This document shows positions 44,084-52,593 of a stretch of DNA of 64,000 nt, one piece after another. A program made the translations under genes and the position numbers. Source of the DNA: Candidatus Tiamatella incendiivivens (lineage in GTDB: Archaea; Thermoproteota; Thermoprotei_A; Sulfolobales; Acidilobaceae); the NCBI GenBank assembly GCA_015522635.1, contig WALW01000007.1, positions 62,001-126,000 on the forward strand. The letters are read 5' to 3'. Under the pieces are notes generated by a model, which saw only the letters and a list, made by a program, of their open reading frames with translations, ran no database searches and was not told the origin of the DNA. Numbering within the stretch: position 1 is the first letter of the stretch; each line of letters starts with the position of its first letter.

Positions 44084-45995
44084 GAAACTGGATTATAAGG
44101 AACTTGGTCTAAAGGTTGGCCTGGAATTACATCAACAACTAGCAACTACTCATAAATTATTCTGCGGTTGCCCTGCGGAATTGGCACCTGAAAGTGAAGA
44201 AGAGGAGAAATTTCTTAGAAGACTGAGGCCTACAAGAAGTGAGCTAGGCGAAATAGATCCCGCTGCATTGTTTGAGTGGGAAAAAGGGAGAAAATACTTG
44301 TATAATGTGCCAGTCAATCATTCCTGCCTAGTAGAAGCGGATGAGGAACCTCCTCATCCGCTTAATAGAGAAGCACTCTTAGTAACACTTGGTTTTGCAT
44401 CGTCTCTAGGCTCGAAACCCGTGGATGAAGTATACACAATGAGGAAGATAGTTATTGACGGTAGTAACACCAGCGGATTCCAGAGAACCTCTCTTGTAGC
44501 TCTTGGTGGGAGCATTAAAGTGGAAGGGAAACATATAGGTATACAAACAGTTGTATTGGAGGAAGATGCTTCAAGGAAGCTTGGGGAGAAAGGTCTGGTA
44601 ACGGTCTATAAGCTCGATAGACTTGGTATACCCCTTATAGAAGTAGCTACAGCTCCAGATATAGAGTCTCCGGAGGAAGCCAAAAATGTAGCTTATCATC
44701 TGGGGCTTCTTTTCAGGCTAACTGGAAAGGTTAGGAGGGGTATTGGAACAATAAGGCAAGACGTAAACGTGAGTATACGTGGCGGAGCGATAACGGAAAT
44801 CAAGGGAGTTCAAACATTGGAGCTTATACCTAAAGCAGTTGAAATGGAAGCACTACGCCAACACAGGCTCCTAAAACTTAAGATTATGCTTAGTGAGCGG
44901 GGATTATCCAAGGATAATATTAGCCCGGAAATATATGATCTGACTGATATGTTCACAGGAACAAAGAGTAAGATAATAAGTGAAACTCTAAAGAAAGGAG
45001 GTAAGTTGCTAGGCGTTGCTCTTAGAGGGATGAGGGGAATACCCGGATATGAACTCGTTCCTAGTAGGAGGTTTGGAACAGAATTAGCTGACTATGCAAG
45101 ATTCTGGGCTGGAGTAGGAGGGCTATTCCATAGTGACGAACTCCCTGCATATGGTATAACACAGAGCGAGTTAGACATGGTTTACAAGGCTCTAGGATTG
45201 AATGAGGAAAAGGACGCTTTTATACTTGTAGCTGACGATGAGGAGAAAGCCTTCAAAGCTTTGAGAGCAGTATTAGATAGAATAATACAAGCATTCGATG
45301 GAGTACCTGAAGAGACGAGGCAATGCCTTCCAGACGGTACAACGAGGTTTCTAAGGCCTAGACCTGGAAGTGCTAGGATGTATCCGGAGACCGATATTCC
45401 TCCCACACTTATTACGAGTAAATTACTTAAGGAGGCCGAGAAGCTTAAGCCCCCACATCCAGACATCCTCGTAAAGCGGTTGTCTAAAAAATACGGTTTA
45501 AATAAGCAATTAGCCTTGCAGTTAATTAGATCCCCTTACTTAGATACCTATACTTTGCTTGCTGAAAAATACAAGGATAAATTGAACTGCACTTGGATAG
45601 CTAGTGTTTTCACAAATATAATACCTATGATGAAAGGAGAGGGTGTTCCAGTAGAGCATATACAAGAAAACACTCTAGAAGAAACTATAGAGATGGTCGC
45701 TAGAGGAGAGATTGGTAAAGAAGCAGTGGAGCAGATTCTCAGGGAAATTGCTGAGAACCCGGGTAAGCATCCACGTCAGATTGCTGAAGGACTTGGTCTG
45801 ACTGGTTTAACTGAGGAAGATATTAGAGGACTGGTTGTAAGTATAATTGAGGATAACTTGGATAGCGTCAAAGAGAAGGGGGATAGAGCTTTTGGGTTGA
45901 TAATGGGTAGAGTTATGGCTAGAGTTAGAGGACGATTCGACGGCAAGAAGATAGCCGAAATAGTCAGGGAGGAGCTTGCAAAAATACTTCTCTAG
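44076..45995 (+). CDS. gatE: Glutamyl-tRNA(Gln) amidotransferase subunit E
   Basis: 639 residues. KVGLELHQQL at the start, IRQDVNVSIRGG and ITEIKGVQTLELI are GatB/GatE signatures; an AspRS-like insertion lies in the middle and a YqeY-like tail ends the protein. It uses ammonia from GatD to turn Glu-tRNA(Gln) into Gln-tRNA(Gln). ATG 44076 follows GAGGTGG and is preferred to an upstream extension inside gatD. GatDE is found only in archaea. Confidence 0.96.
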   Translation: MAEKLDYKELGLKVGLELHQQLATTHKLFCGCPAELAPESEEEEKFLRRLRPTRSELGEIDPAALFEWEKGRKYLYNVPVNHSCLVEADEEPPHPLNREALLVTLGFASSLGSKPVDEVYTMRKIVIDGSNTSGFQRTSLVALGGSIKVEGKHIGIQTVVLEEDASRKLGEKGLVTVYKLDRLGIPLIEVATAPDIESPEEAKNVAYHLGLLFRLTGKVRRGIGTIRQDVNVSIRGGAITEIKGVQTLELIPKAVEMEALRQHRLLKLKIMLSERGLSKDNISPEIYDLTDMFTGTKSKIISETLKKGGKLLGVALRGMRGIPGYELVPSRRFGTELADYARFWAGVGGLFHSDELPAYGITQSELDMVYKALGLNEEKDAFILVADDEEKAFKALRAVLDRIIQAFDGVPEETRQCLPDGTTRFLRPRPGSARMYPETDIPPTLITSKLLKEAEKLKPPHPDILVKRLSKKYGLNKQLALQLIRSPYLDTYTLLAEKYKDKLNCTWIASVFTNIIPMMKGEGVPVEHIQENTLEETIEMVARGEIGKEAVEQILREIAENPGKHPRQIAEGLGLTGLTEEDIRGLVVSIIEDNLDSVKEKGDRAFGLIMGRVMARVRGRFDGKKIAEIVREELAKILL

Positions 45996-46033
45996 TGGAA
46001 GCTAAAAAACTTAGAACGTCAAAGAATCATATA

Positions 46034-46100
46034 GGGGGATGATATGTACTCCCGACACTGAATACTCCGGTGTGACGAGAAGGCATTTGTATGACCCTCC
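46034..46100 (+). ncRNA. Candidate box C/D sRNA downstream of gatE
   Basis: The element is framed by GGGGG (46034-46038) and CCCTCC (46095-46100), which pair over five positions. Inside are a C-like box ATGATAT (46039-46045), a 12-nt guide, a perfect D' box CTGA (46058-46061), a C' box GTGACGA (46072-46078), another 12-nt guide and a D-like box ATGA (46091-46094). Two guides of exactly 12 nt fit archaeal dual-guide C/D sRNAs. The C and D boxes deviate from RTGATGA and CTGA. Targets were not identified. It ends six bases before the convergent small membrane-protein gene. Confidence 0.5.
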
Positions 46101-46105
46101 ATCAC

Positions 46106-46405
46106 CTATTTTCTCTCAACCCATCTTATGACGAGCCACCATGAAAAAAGCCAAACTATGCTTAGGATACCGCCAACTATAGTTACTTTCAGGCGCCACA
46201 TAAGATCAGTGTTAATTTTATAAAGATAGAAGACGGCGATGTCTAGGGCTATGAAACTGACTATTCCATATGTATAAACGAGAAGAGTTCGCTTGAGAGC
46301 CTTTAATACTCTATTGAAATCAAGTCTAGGGCATTCAGGCAACCATTCCACCACTCTTGAATTCGGGGGGAATAATGTATTATATATAAGATATTCTAAC
46401 CCCAT
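46106..46405 (-). CDS. Small two-helix membrane protein
   Basis: About 99 residues if it starts at ATG 46405 (an upstream start at 46480 would overlap the divergent gene). Two hydrophobic segments (TYGIVSFIALDIAVFYL and the GGILSIVWLFSWWLVI run) surround a short loop; the end is basic. No family is recognised. Divergent from the flippase-like gene. The absence of a clear ribosome site makes the start uncertain. Confidence 0.5.
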   Translation of the reverse strand: MGLEYLIYNTLFPPNSRVVEWLPECPRLDFNRVLKALKRTLLVYTYGIVSFIALDIAVFYLYKINTDLMWRLKVTIVGGILSIVWLFSWWLVIRWVERK

Positions 46406-46456
46406 AAAATTCAGCTTTCCATGTGAAAAGGATACAATATAGGTGTAAGCAGTCAA

Positions 46457-47365
46457 ATGAATGTAACAGAGATACCGCATGTGTCGACACCGACGGGAAT
46501 AAGCTGGGGGAGTTTCATAGTAGCGTTAACTCTCTATCTTGCTGGCTTGCTTTTAAGCTTCGCAAGATGGTATGTGTTACTCAGAAGTTATGGTGTTAAG
46601 GAAAATTTTACAAGAGTCTCTATAGCTTACCTTTCAAGCTATGCTGTTTTCACATTTACTCCCCTAGGGAGGTTGAGTTCTGAAGGCTATCGAGTTACAC
46701 TTATACTAAAAGATAAGCCGGGATCTGGGGTCATAGCTAGTGTCGCATATGAGCGAATGCTGGATGGGCTTTCAATACTAGGTCTTTTTATAGGGTTGAT
46801 TATAGGAGTGATACTAGGATTGAATCCGTTATACCTAAGTGTAGGTTTCATGGTTCTGATACCCTTTATACTAAGCATTCAAGGGAGCTTGTCACGTTTC
46901 AGTATCGGCATAGAGAAGTGGGCCAATAGACTTCCCAAGGTTGGTAAATACTTGTCAAAGTTTATGGGGGGTGAGGCAGATTTTGGGGAAGAACCCGAGA
47001 AACGGACTAGAGTAACCTCAGCTTTAACTACAATAGTAATGTGGGTGCTTAACATGTTTCATATAGCAGTACTATTAAAGGCGCTAGGATTAAATAACGT
47101 ATTACTAGGGGCTCCTGCTGTTTTATTAGTTGAAATGCTAGGACTAGGGCTTCCAGTCCCAATACCTGCAGGTCTCGGCGTTATGGATTCTCTTACAGCT
47201 ATAACACTGAAGGCTGCTGGTCTTGGAACAAGTTTCGTTGGCCAATACCTAATTATTGAGAGAGTAATCATATCAATAATACCGGGTCTATTAGGACTTC
47301 TAGCAATGGTTCACCTTGGAGTGCGCTTGATCTGGCGGAGGAAGTCAAAAGACATATATGGATAA
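46457..47365 (+). CDS. Flippase-like membrane protein (UPF0104 / LPG synthase TM family)
   Basis: 302 residues, about eight membrane helices. LSFARWYVLLRSYGV, FTFTPLGRLSSEGYR and VAYERMLDGLSILGLF are typical for the YbhN/AglD-type domain found in lysylphosphatidylglycerol synthases and archaeal glycosylation proteins. It may move a lipid-linked molecule across the membrane. ATG at 46457. Substrate unknown. Confidence 0.8.
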   Translation: MNVTEIPHVSTPTGISWGSFIVALTLYLAGLLLSFARWYVLLRSYGVKENFTRVSIAYLSSYAVFTFTPLGRLSSEGYRVTLILKDKPGSGVIASVAYERMLDGLSILGLFIGLIIGVILGLNPLYLSVGFMVLIPFILSIQGSLSRFSIGIEKWANRLPKVGKYLSKFMGGEADFGEEPEKRTRVTSALTTIVMWVLNMFHIAVLLKALGLNNVLLGAPAVLLVEMLGLGLPVPIPAGLGVMDSLTAITLKAAGLGTSFVGQYLIIERVIISIIPGLLGLLAMVHLGVRLIWRRKSKDIYG

Positions 47366-47419
47366 CTTATAATTATCTTCTGAACTATATTTGTCAAATA
47401 GGATCGAGCGTGGATAGTA

Positions 47420-47746
47420 ATGAAATGGATGGGTAGCGATTTCTGGGGAGGATATGGACGTGGAAGAGGATGGGGAGGAATGGGACCTTGGAACGAGGGA
47501 CCGTCAAATGACCCTGTCCTTGAAAGAGTTCCCGCTGGTCGTAAGGTAAGAGTAAAGTATATTCTAGGGGGATGGAATGCTAATAGTAGGCTTGCATCTA
47601 TGGGAATAATTCAGGGTGCAGAGATAGAAGTAGTGAAAAACGATTTGAATTATCCTTGGACTCCTATTATAGTTAGAGTTAATGGCGTTGAGATCGCTCT
47701 TGGTAGAGGCATAGCTTCCAGGGTTATTGTAGAGAATACGGAGTGA
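47420..47746 (+). CDS. feoA: FeoA-domain protein with Gly/Trp-rich N-terminus
   Basis: 108 residues. The FeoA beta-barrel (about 35-105) has LERVPAGRKVRVKYI and GIIQGAEIEVV. An N-terminal extension of about 30 residues is rich in Gly, Trp and Arg. FeoA is an SH3-like helper of the ferrous iron permease. It overlaps feoB by four bases (GTGA), so the two are coupled. Confidence 0.88.
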   Translation: MKWMGSDFWGGYGRGRGWGGMGPWNEGPSNDPVLERVPAGRKVRVKYILGGWNANSRLASMGIIQGAEIEVVKNDLNYPWTPIIVRVNGVEIALGRGIASRVIVENTE

Positions 47747-49923
47747 TCGTCTCCTGTCTTTCCTGCTGTTACCGGGAGAGGTGTATTTTTCTATTGGAAG
47801 GTGAAAGGGACTCCAAGGATCAAACATACCATGTTAATATACTTGAAGGCTGTACAGTCAAAGTAGTTCTCTTGGGTCCTCCTAATACAGGGAAATCTAC
47901 TTTATTCAATATTCTTACAGGAGGAAATGTATTAGTAGCGAACTGGCCTGGAGTAACTGTGGATGTAGAGATCGGTAAGATTAAAACACTTAGGGGAACA
48001 ATATGTATAGCGGATTTGCCTGGAACTTATAGTTTATACCCTACTACACTAGAAGAAAAAATAGCCGAGGCATTCATACTGGACAATAAACCTGACTGGA
48101 TAGCGGTTCTAATAGACGCGACGACACCGGAGAAAAGCCTGGGACTTCTGATCCAAGCCATAGAGGCTTTTGGAAGTAAGGTTATAGGAATTCTTACAAA
48201 GAAGGCGGTAATGCATGGTCTAGGAATCCACATTGACGTTGAAGGTCTAAAGAGAGAGTTGGGTGTGAATATAATTGAGACCTCGGCTTTAGAGGGGATA
48301 GGTTTAGAAGAATTAAAAGAAGCCATATCTATTAAACCTACGGAGAAAAGCGGGTTTACTTCTTTAAAAATAAACTATGGTCCTTTAGAAGCTTATATAA
48401 ACATGCTTGAAGGTAATACAGACTTAATAAATTTTTCAGCGGATTATTGCTTATCGACGAGATATACAGCAATATCCCTCCTAATGAAGGACCTTGTAAT
48501 ATTCGATAAAATACCAAATAACCTGAAGGCTAGAGTTCAAGAACTAGAAGAGGAAGCATCCAAAGCTTTCTCGTCTGGGTTAAGTCAAATAATATTCGAA
48601 AAACGATACCAGTTTGTTGACCAGCTTGCAAGCAAACATATTGTTAGAACAAAGGAATCAATAATCATGGATAGAATAGATAAGTTACTAACACATCCTA
48701 TATTAGGACCGATTAACAGTTTACTTTTAATCTTTATAGTCTTCCTAGCTGTTTTCTCTGTGAACACCGGTTTCCCACTAAATGTAATCTTAGATTACAC
48801 AGGTTATCATAATGCAGCAGCCATAGTCGAAGAGTACAGTCTTACCTCTCTTCTAGGAGAATTCTTCGATTGGTTAGCAACAAGCGTATATAATTATATA
48901 GGTGGTCAAGGTGGAGACTTACTGGGGAACGGGATAATAGGTGGAGTAGGAGCAGTACTCAGCTTCGTCCCACTAATTCTTATGGTCTACTTCTTTCTCG
49001 GAATACTAGAAGATACGGGTGTTATTTCCCGTATTGCTTCCAGTCTACACCCCTTCTTAGAGCCGTTCGGGTTAACAGGACGAAGTGTCTTCCCACTATT
49101 TATATCGCTAGGGTGTAATGTACCAGGAGTTTATGCAACGCGAGCCTCGAGTATAGAGGAGAGAGTTAAATCTCTATGGGCAGTGCCTTTCATACCTTGT
49201 CAAGCTAGACTAGTAGTTATACTAGCCTTCGCCGATGCCTTCTTCCACGATCCTATAACAAAAACTCTAGCTGTCCTTGGACTTTACGGTGCAGGTATAT
49301 TTGCTGCATTATTTACAAGCGTTATAGCAAGTGTTTTCTTCAAAGGGAAACTGGGTGTAGAAAGAAGAACCCCTTTAGTCCTAGAATTACCTTATCTTCA
49401 TAAACCATCATGGAAAGTCGTTTACTGGATAACACGTGATAATACCCTCCACTTTATTAAAAAGGCTGGAACAGTCATCTTTGTGATGAGTATAATAACT
49501 TGGACAATCGTTAACTACGGACCTCAAGGATACACAGGAACTATAAGCGGGTCTTTTGGGGAATTAATAGGTGAGAAACTCAGCTTTATCTTACATCCTC
49601 TAAACATAAAAGGCATCTACGCAAATATTCTAACTTTATCACTTATTGTAGGTTTAGTTGCCAAGGAAGTCGTACTATCAACCATTGTACAAGCCACAAG
49701 CATCGGAGATCCGATAAAAGCTGTTGCATCTCTTGGACTGACTCATGCTCAAGCATTCGGTTTCCTCTTGATTGTGACGTTATACTTTCCATGCATTGCA
49801 ACACTAGCAGCTATGTATACGGAGACTAGGAAAATGTCCTATATACTCCTTTTCGCATTATATAGTATTGCACTAGCTTTATCAGCAGGATATATAGGAT
49901 ATCTACTTCACATTATAATTTAG
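47743..49923 (+). CDS. feoB: Ferrous iron transport protein B
   Basis: 726 residues. The N-terminal G domain has GPPNTGKST (about 45-53), VANWPGVTV, DLPGTYSLYP and LTKK in place of the usual NKxD; then the membrane part with two Gate motifs (about nine to ten helices, including PLFISLGCNVPGVYATR and VPFIPCQARLVV). An extra N-terminal tail carries Cys at about 5, 8, 9 and 14 (CLSCCYRERC), possibly a metal or Fe-S site in place of FeoC. GTG start. It imports Fe(II). Confidence 0.93.
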   Translation: MIVSCLSCCYRERCIFLLEGERDSKDQTYHVNILEGCTVKVVLLGPPNTGKSTLFNILTGGNVLVANWPGVTVDVEIGKIKTLRGTICIADLPGTYSLYPTTLEEKIAEAFILDNKPDWIAVLIDATTPEKSLGLLIQAIEAFGSKVIGILTKKAVMHGLGIHIDVEGLKRELGVNIIETSALEGIGLEELKEAISIKPTEKSGFTSLKINYGPLEAYINMLEGNTDLINFSADYCLSTRYTAISLLMKDLVIFDKIPNNLKARVQELEEEASKAFSSGLSQIIFEKRYQFVDQLASKHIVRTKESIIMDRIDKLLTHPILGPINSLLLIFIVFLAVFSVNTGFPLNVILDYTGYHNAAAIVEEYSLTSLLGEFFDWLATSVYNYIGGQGGDLLGNGIIGGVGAVLSFVPLILMVYFFLGILEDTGVISRIASSLHPFLEPFGLTGRSVFPLFISLGCNVPGVYATRASSIEERVKSLWAVPFIPCQARLVVILAFADAFFHDPITKTLAVLGLYGAGIFAALFTSVIASVFFKGKLGVERRTPLVLELPYLHKPSWKVVYWITRDNTLHFIKKAGTVIFVMSIITWTIVNYGPQGYTGTISGSFGELIGEKLSFILHPLNIKGIYANILTLSLIVGLVAKEVVLSTIVQATSIGDPIKAVASLGLTHAQAFGFLLIVTLYFPCIATLAAMYTETRKMSYILLFALYSIALALSAGYIGYLLHIII

Positions 49924-49950
49924 GCTGACTATAATATCAGGGTGCTAATG

Positions 49951-50012
49951 GGTGGGGATGAGGACACTTGCCCCCTGGGATTGATGAAGACATTACCGCG
50001 AACCGACCCACC
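49951..50012 (+). ncRNA. Candidate dual-guide box C/D sRNA, both guides against 16S helix 18
   Basis: GGTGGG (49951-49956) and CCCACC (50007-50012) form a perfect terminal stem, with GGGATGA (49955-49961) as the C-like box, CTGG (49975-49978) as D', TTGATGA (49981-49987) as C' and CCGA (50003-50006) as D. The D' guide ACTTGCCCC (about 49966-49974) is complementary to GGGGCAAGU, and the D guide ATTACCGCG (49992-50000) to CGCGGUAAU. As I recall, both target strings lie within about 30 nt in crenarchaeal 16S rRNA around the 530 loop. Two independent guides hitting one region is strong support, although C and D boxes are degenerate. Confidence 0.65.
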
Positions 50013-50032
50013 AACTAGGAGAGTGGTCTGTT

Positions 50033-51250
50033 GTGGATTGCTTGAAGAATAAACCTGTTTTCATAGAATGGGATAAAGCATCTAGGATAACTAGCATGCC
50101 AATATTGGTGAATAAACTGGGATACAAAACCGAGCCTCCTGATTGCATAAAATGGCTTCATGGCACATATACGATAATAGGAGAATGCCCCGGCAAAGCC
50201 GGTCAGCTAGTCACTGACCAACCGGCTCCTCCCACTAAAGATTGTGTTTTTAATATAGGCCAAAACATTAGTTCTGCATGGCTTATCAAGTTAGCTCTAC
50301 AGGAATCCCTCCTTATGGAGAAGGAGGGATTCAATGTATGGCTTAATACCTCAATATACACAAGTGTGAACGACTTTAAGGTTTCATCTAGACCTTTCCC
50401 AGGCTCTGTTTGCGGGAGCGACGGAACCTGTTATGGAACCCCTAATATTCGTCCTCTTACAGCTGGATCATCTAGGCCAGTATATTCCATTGAGATGAAG
50501 GTTTCTAGGAAGACTATGAGGATTAAACCAATAGAGAATTATCGATCTGTTTGGATGGGTAGAAAAGGTTATGCCCGAATAGATAATAAGGAATGGACAG
50601 GGTATATAGATCGCAATAGAATTACAGGTTTATTCTATTTAAAAAATTCAAGTATACTTGAATTCGAGACAAACTACTACCGACCAAGACTGACATTCCT
50701 TCATCCATATAGCTTTGTGCATGGAAGAATGGAGGAAGGAGAGAGTATAATATCACCTGTAATCTCGCTTGAGGGGGTAGATGGAAGGGTACTAACTATA
50801 GTTTCACCCTCTCCCGTAAGGGCTTCACTAAACAACGGTATCCTTAGAGTAGAATCATTCAAGGACGAATATCCTATACTCGTCTCGGAAAACCCTCCTT
50901 TGGCGAGTTTGAAGGGCCTATATAATTCAATGGCCCCTGTAGTTGAGTTAGACGGATATACCACTAAAAGGATCAAGCTACCCATCGCCTCGCTAAGAGT
51001 TGGATGTGGTTTAATCGATTACATAGACTTTAATAAGGATGAACTGTTGCTGAACCTGTATAACCCCGGAGAGAATGTTTGTCTAGGAGAGTTAAAGTTT
51101 ACAGGAGTTGTTTCTGAAGCATCTCAGGATAACAATATATTAGAACCTCTCTATGACAGAGTGAGGATAAGCCTACCAAGTCATTATTATGGACAGGTTA
51201 AAGTGAGAATTAAGAGAAGTTTATCTTTCCTATTGAGAATGAGAGAATGA
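50033..51250 (+). CDS. Uncharacterised 405-residue protein
   Basis: No family recognised. It has no signal peptide or membrane helix. The N-terminal 160 residues hold several Cys residues (in IGECPG, TKDCVF, SVCGSDGTCYG) and a Pro-rich stretch; the C-terminal part looks rich in beta strands (TNYYRPRLTFLHPYSFVHG, LRVGCGLIDYIDF). An ordered NIGQNISSAWLIKLALQES suggests a folded domain, possibly a carbohydrate-binding or hydrolase fold, but this is a guess. GTG start at 50033 after GAGTGGT, 20 bp after the sRNA candidate. Normal base composition. Confidence 0.65.
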   Translation: MDCLKNKPVFIEWDKASRITSMPILVNKLGYKTEPPDCIKWLHGTYTIIGECPGKAGQLVTDQPAPPTKDCVFNIGQNISSAWLIKLALQESLLMEKEGFNVWLNTSIYTSVNDFKVSSRPFPGSVCGSDGTCYGTPNIRPLTAGSSRPVYSIEMKVSRKTMRIKPIENYRSVWMGRKGYARIDNKEWTGYIDRNRITGLFYLKNSSILEFETNYYRPRLTFLHPYSFVHGRMEEGESIISPVISLEGVDGRVLTIVSPSPVRASLNNGILRVESFKDEYPILVSENPPLASLKGLYNSMAPVVELDGYTTKRIKLPIASLRVGCGLIDYIDFNKDELLLNLYNPGENVCLGELKFTGVVSEASQDNNILEPLYDRVRISLPSHYYGQVKVRIKRSLSFLLRMRE

Positions 51251-51255
51251 TTGAT

Positions 51256-51627
51256 CTAGGATTCCCTTACTCCCCGAATTATCTTACATATACTACAAGT
51301 TTTCTCATGGAATAATGCAGGCTCATATTGTTTATTCGATATAGCAAATGCAATATCTTCTATGTGCTGCCTGGTTTCCGGGCAGTTCAGGATTCTATCT
51401 ATAAGCTTTATCCCCCTTTTCCCTTTCTTATAATTGGTTATTGCTGCTGGTGTTAGATTGAGCATTTTTGCAACTCTATAGCTAGTGAACCCGTATTCTT
51501 CTGTTAAAACTATTGCTAAGGCTGCTCTTATCGCTGGAAGAACATACTTGGCAGCAATTTCGCAAGGGAACATTATTTCTTCCATATCGCTATTACTTAT
51601 CTGCGGTTCACCATCTCCGTCATACAA
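51256..51627 (-). CDS. Small HTH transcriptional regulator, COG2522 type
   Basis: 123 residues from ATG 51627; starts at 51585 or 51570 are possible. MFPCEIAAKYVLPAIRAALA and SYRVAKMLNLTPAAITNYKKGKRG form a dimerising helix and an HTH, as in the archaeal COG2522 regulators. The tail holds a CSICK pair and N-terminal Cys that may bind metal or sense redox state. A TATA-like AAATATATAACG lies about 45 bp upstream. Convergent with the 50033 gene, five bases apart. Confidence 0.8.
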   Translation of the reverse strand: MYDGDGEPQISNSDMEEIMFPCEIAAKYVLPAIRAALAIVLTEEYGFTSYRVAKMLNLTPAAITNYKKGKRGIKLIDRILNCPETRQHIEDIAFAISNKQYEPALFHEKTCSICKIIRGVRES

Positions 51628-51714
51628 ATAAGTAACACCTGATAAGGAGAAGAATGATTAACAGGCGTTATATATTTCACCTACATACAAGAGAGTGAAT
51701 ATCTGTATAGAAGG

Positions 51715-52428
51715 CTAGAGCCCTGTAGCGTCCCCGTAATCCTTCATCTTCATCTTCTCAATCTCGCCGCGGTCAGCATATTCCACATAATTAATGAAGT
51801 CCTCTTCCACGGGAAGACCGATGAACACCTTAACGCCGTTAATTGTTATTGTGGGTACGCTCTGGACATTATATCTATCAGCTATATCCGGGTTCTCGTA
51901 GGCTTCAACTATATCTGATACATATCTTTTTGAACCCGTCTTCCAGCTCTCAAATGCAAACATATTTGATAATAGAGCGGCATATGGGCAATATGGACAA
52001 GGTGGTGTGACTATTACTTCAACATAAATGTCCCTACCGAGTCTTACAAGTTTCCTCCCTGTCTCATCCTCTAAGCCTGATTCACCTTCACTAAGCCTCA
52101 TAATGGTCTCAATAAAACCTCTAAACTCCTCTCCAGATGGTATACCAGTATATTTAATCATGCCATCCAGTAGTGTTAATGTGGGGATTCTTCTAACACC
52201 TTCTTTCTCAAGAACTGTATGGTTCTTTGCTTTATCGAATACTTTGGTAATCACTTTACCGTCAGGAGCGCTCTCTTTTACGAACTCGACCAGTTTTATT
52301 GTCTCACCGCACGTTGGGCAATTGTTTGATACAAATATATGAATCTCAACCGGATCGAGCATCTCACTAAGAGTCTCTATAGCTTCATTTCTCTCATCCT
52401 CGGATAACTCAAATTTTATCGGGTACAC
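51715..52428 (-). CDS. Protein disulfide oxidoreductase (tandem thioredoxin folds)
   Basis: 237 residues with two thioredoxin folds. Active sites are CPTC in the first half (about 37-40) and CPYC in the second (about 145-148). This PDO type is common in hyperthermophiles, where it forms and reshuffles intracellular disulfides. GTG start with GAGGTGG ahead; a TATA-like CTATTATAATC lies about 50 bp upstream. A cis-Pro motif (VPTITI) is visible in the second fold. Confidence 0.93.
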   Translation of the reverse strand: MYPIKFELSEDERNEAIETLSEMLDPVEIHIFVSNNCPTCGETIKLVEFVKESAPDGKVITKVFDKAKNHTVLEKEGVRRIPTLTLLDGMIKYTGIPSGEEFRGFIETIMRLSEGESGLEDETGRKLVRLGRDIYVEVIVTPPCPYCPYAALLSNMFAFESWKTGSKRYVSDIVEAYENPDIADRYNVQSVPTITINGVKVFIGLPVEEDFINYVEYADRGEIEKMKMKDYGDATGL

Positions 52429-52593
52429 TGCTTTCCACCTCGGCTATGCAAGATGAAAGTTTAGAGTTACAACAAGATTATAATAGTTTAACATGCGTTT
52501 AACAGCGATAAACCCTTGGAAAAGCAAGCAAATAATACCTAGGATAGCATGCCTCCCTATTAAGAAACTTTACTAAACGTAAGAAAGCTAGAG

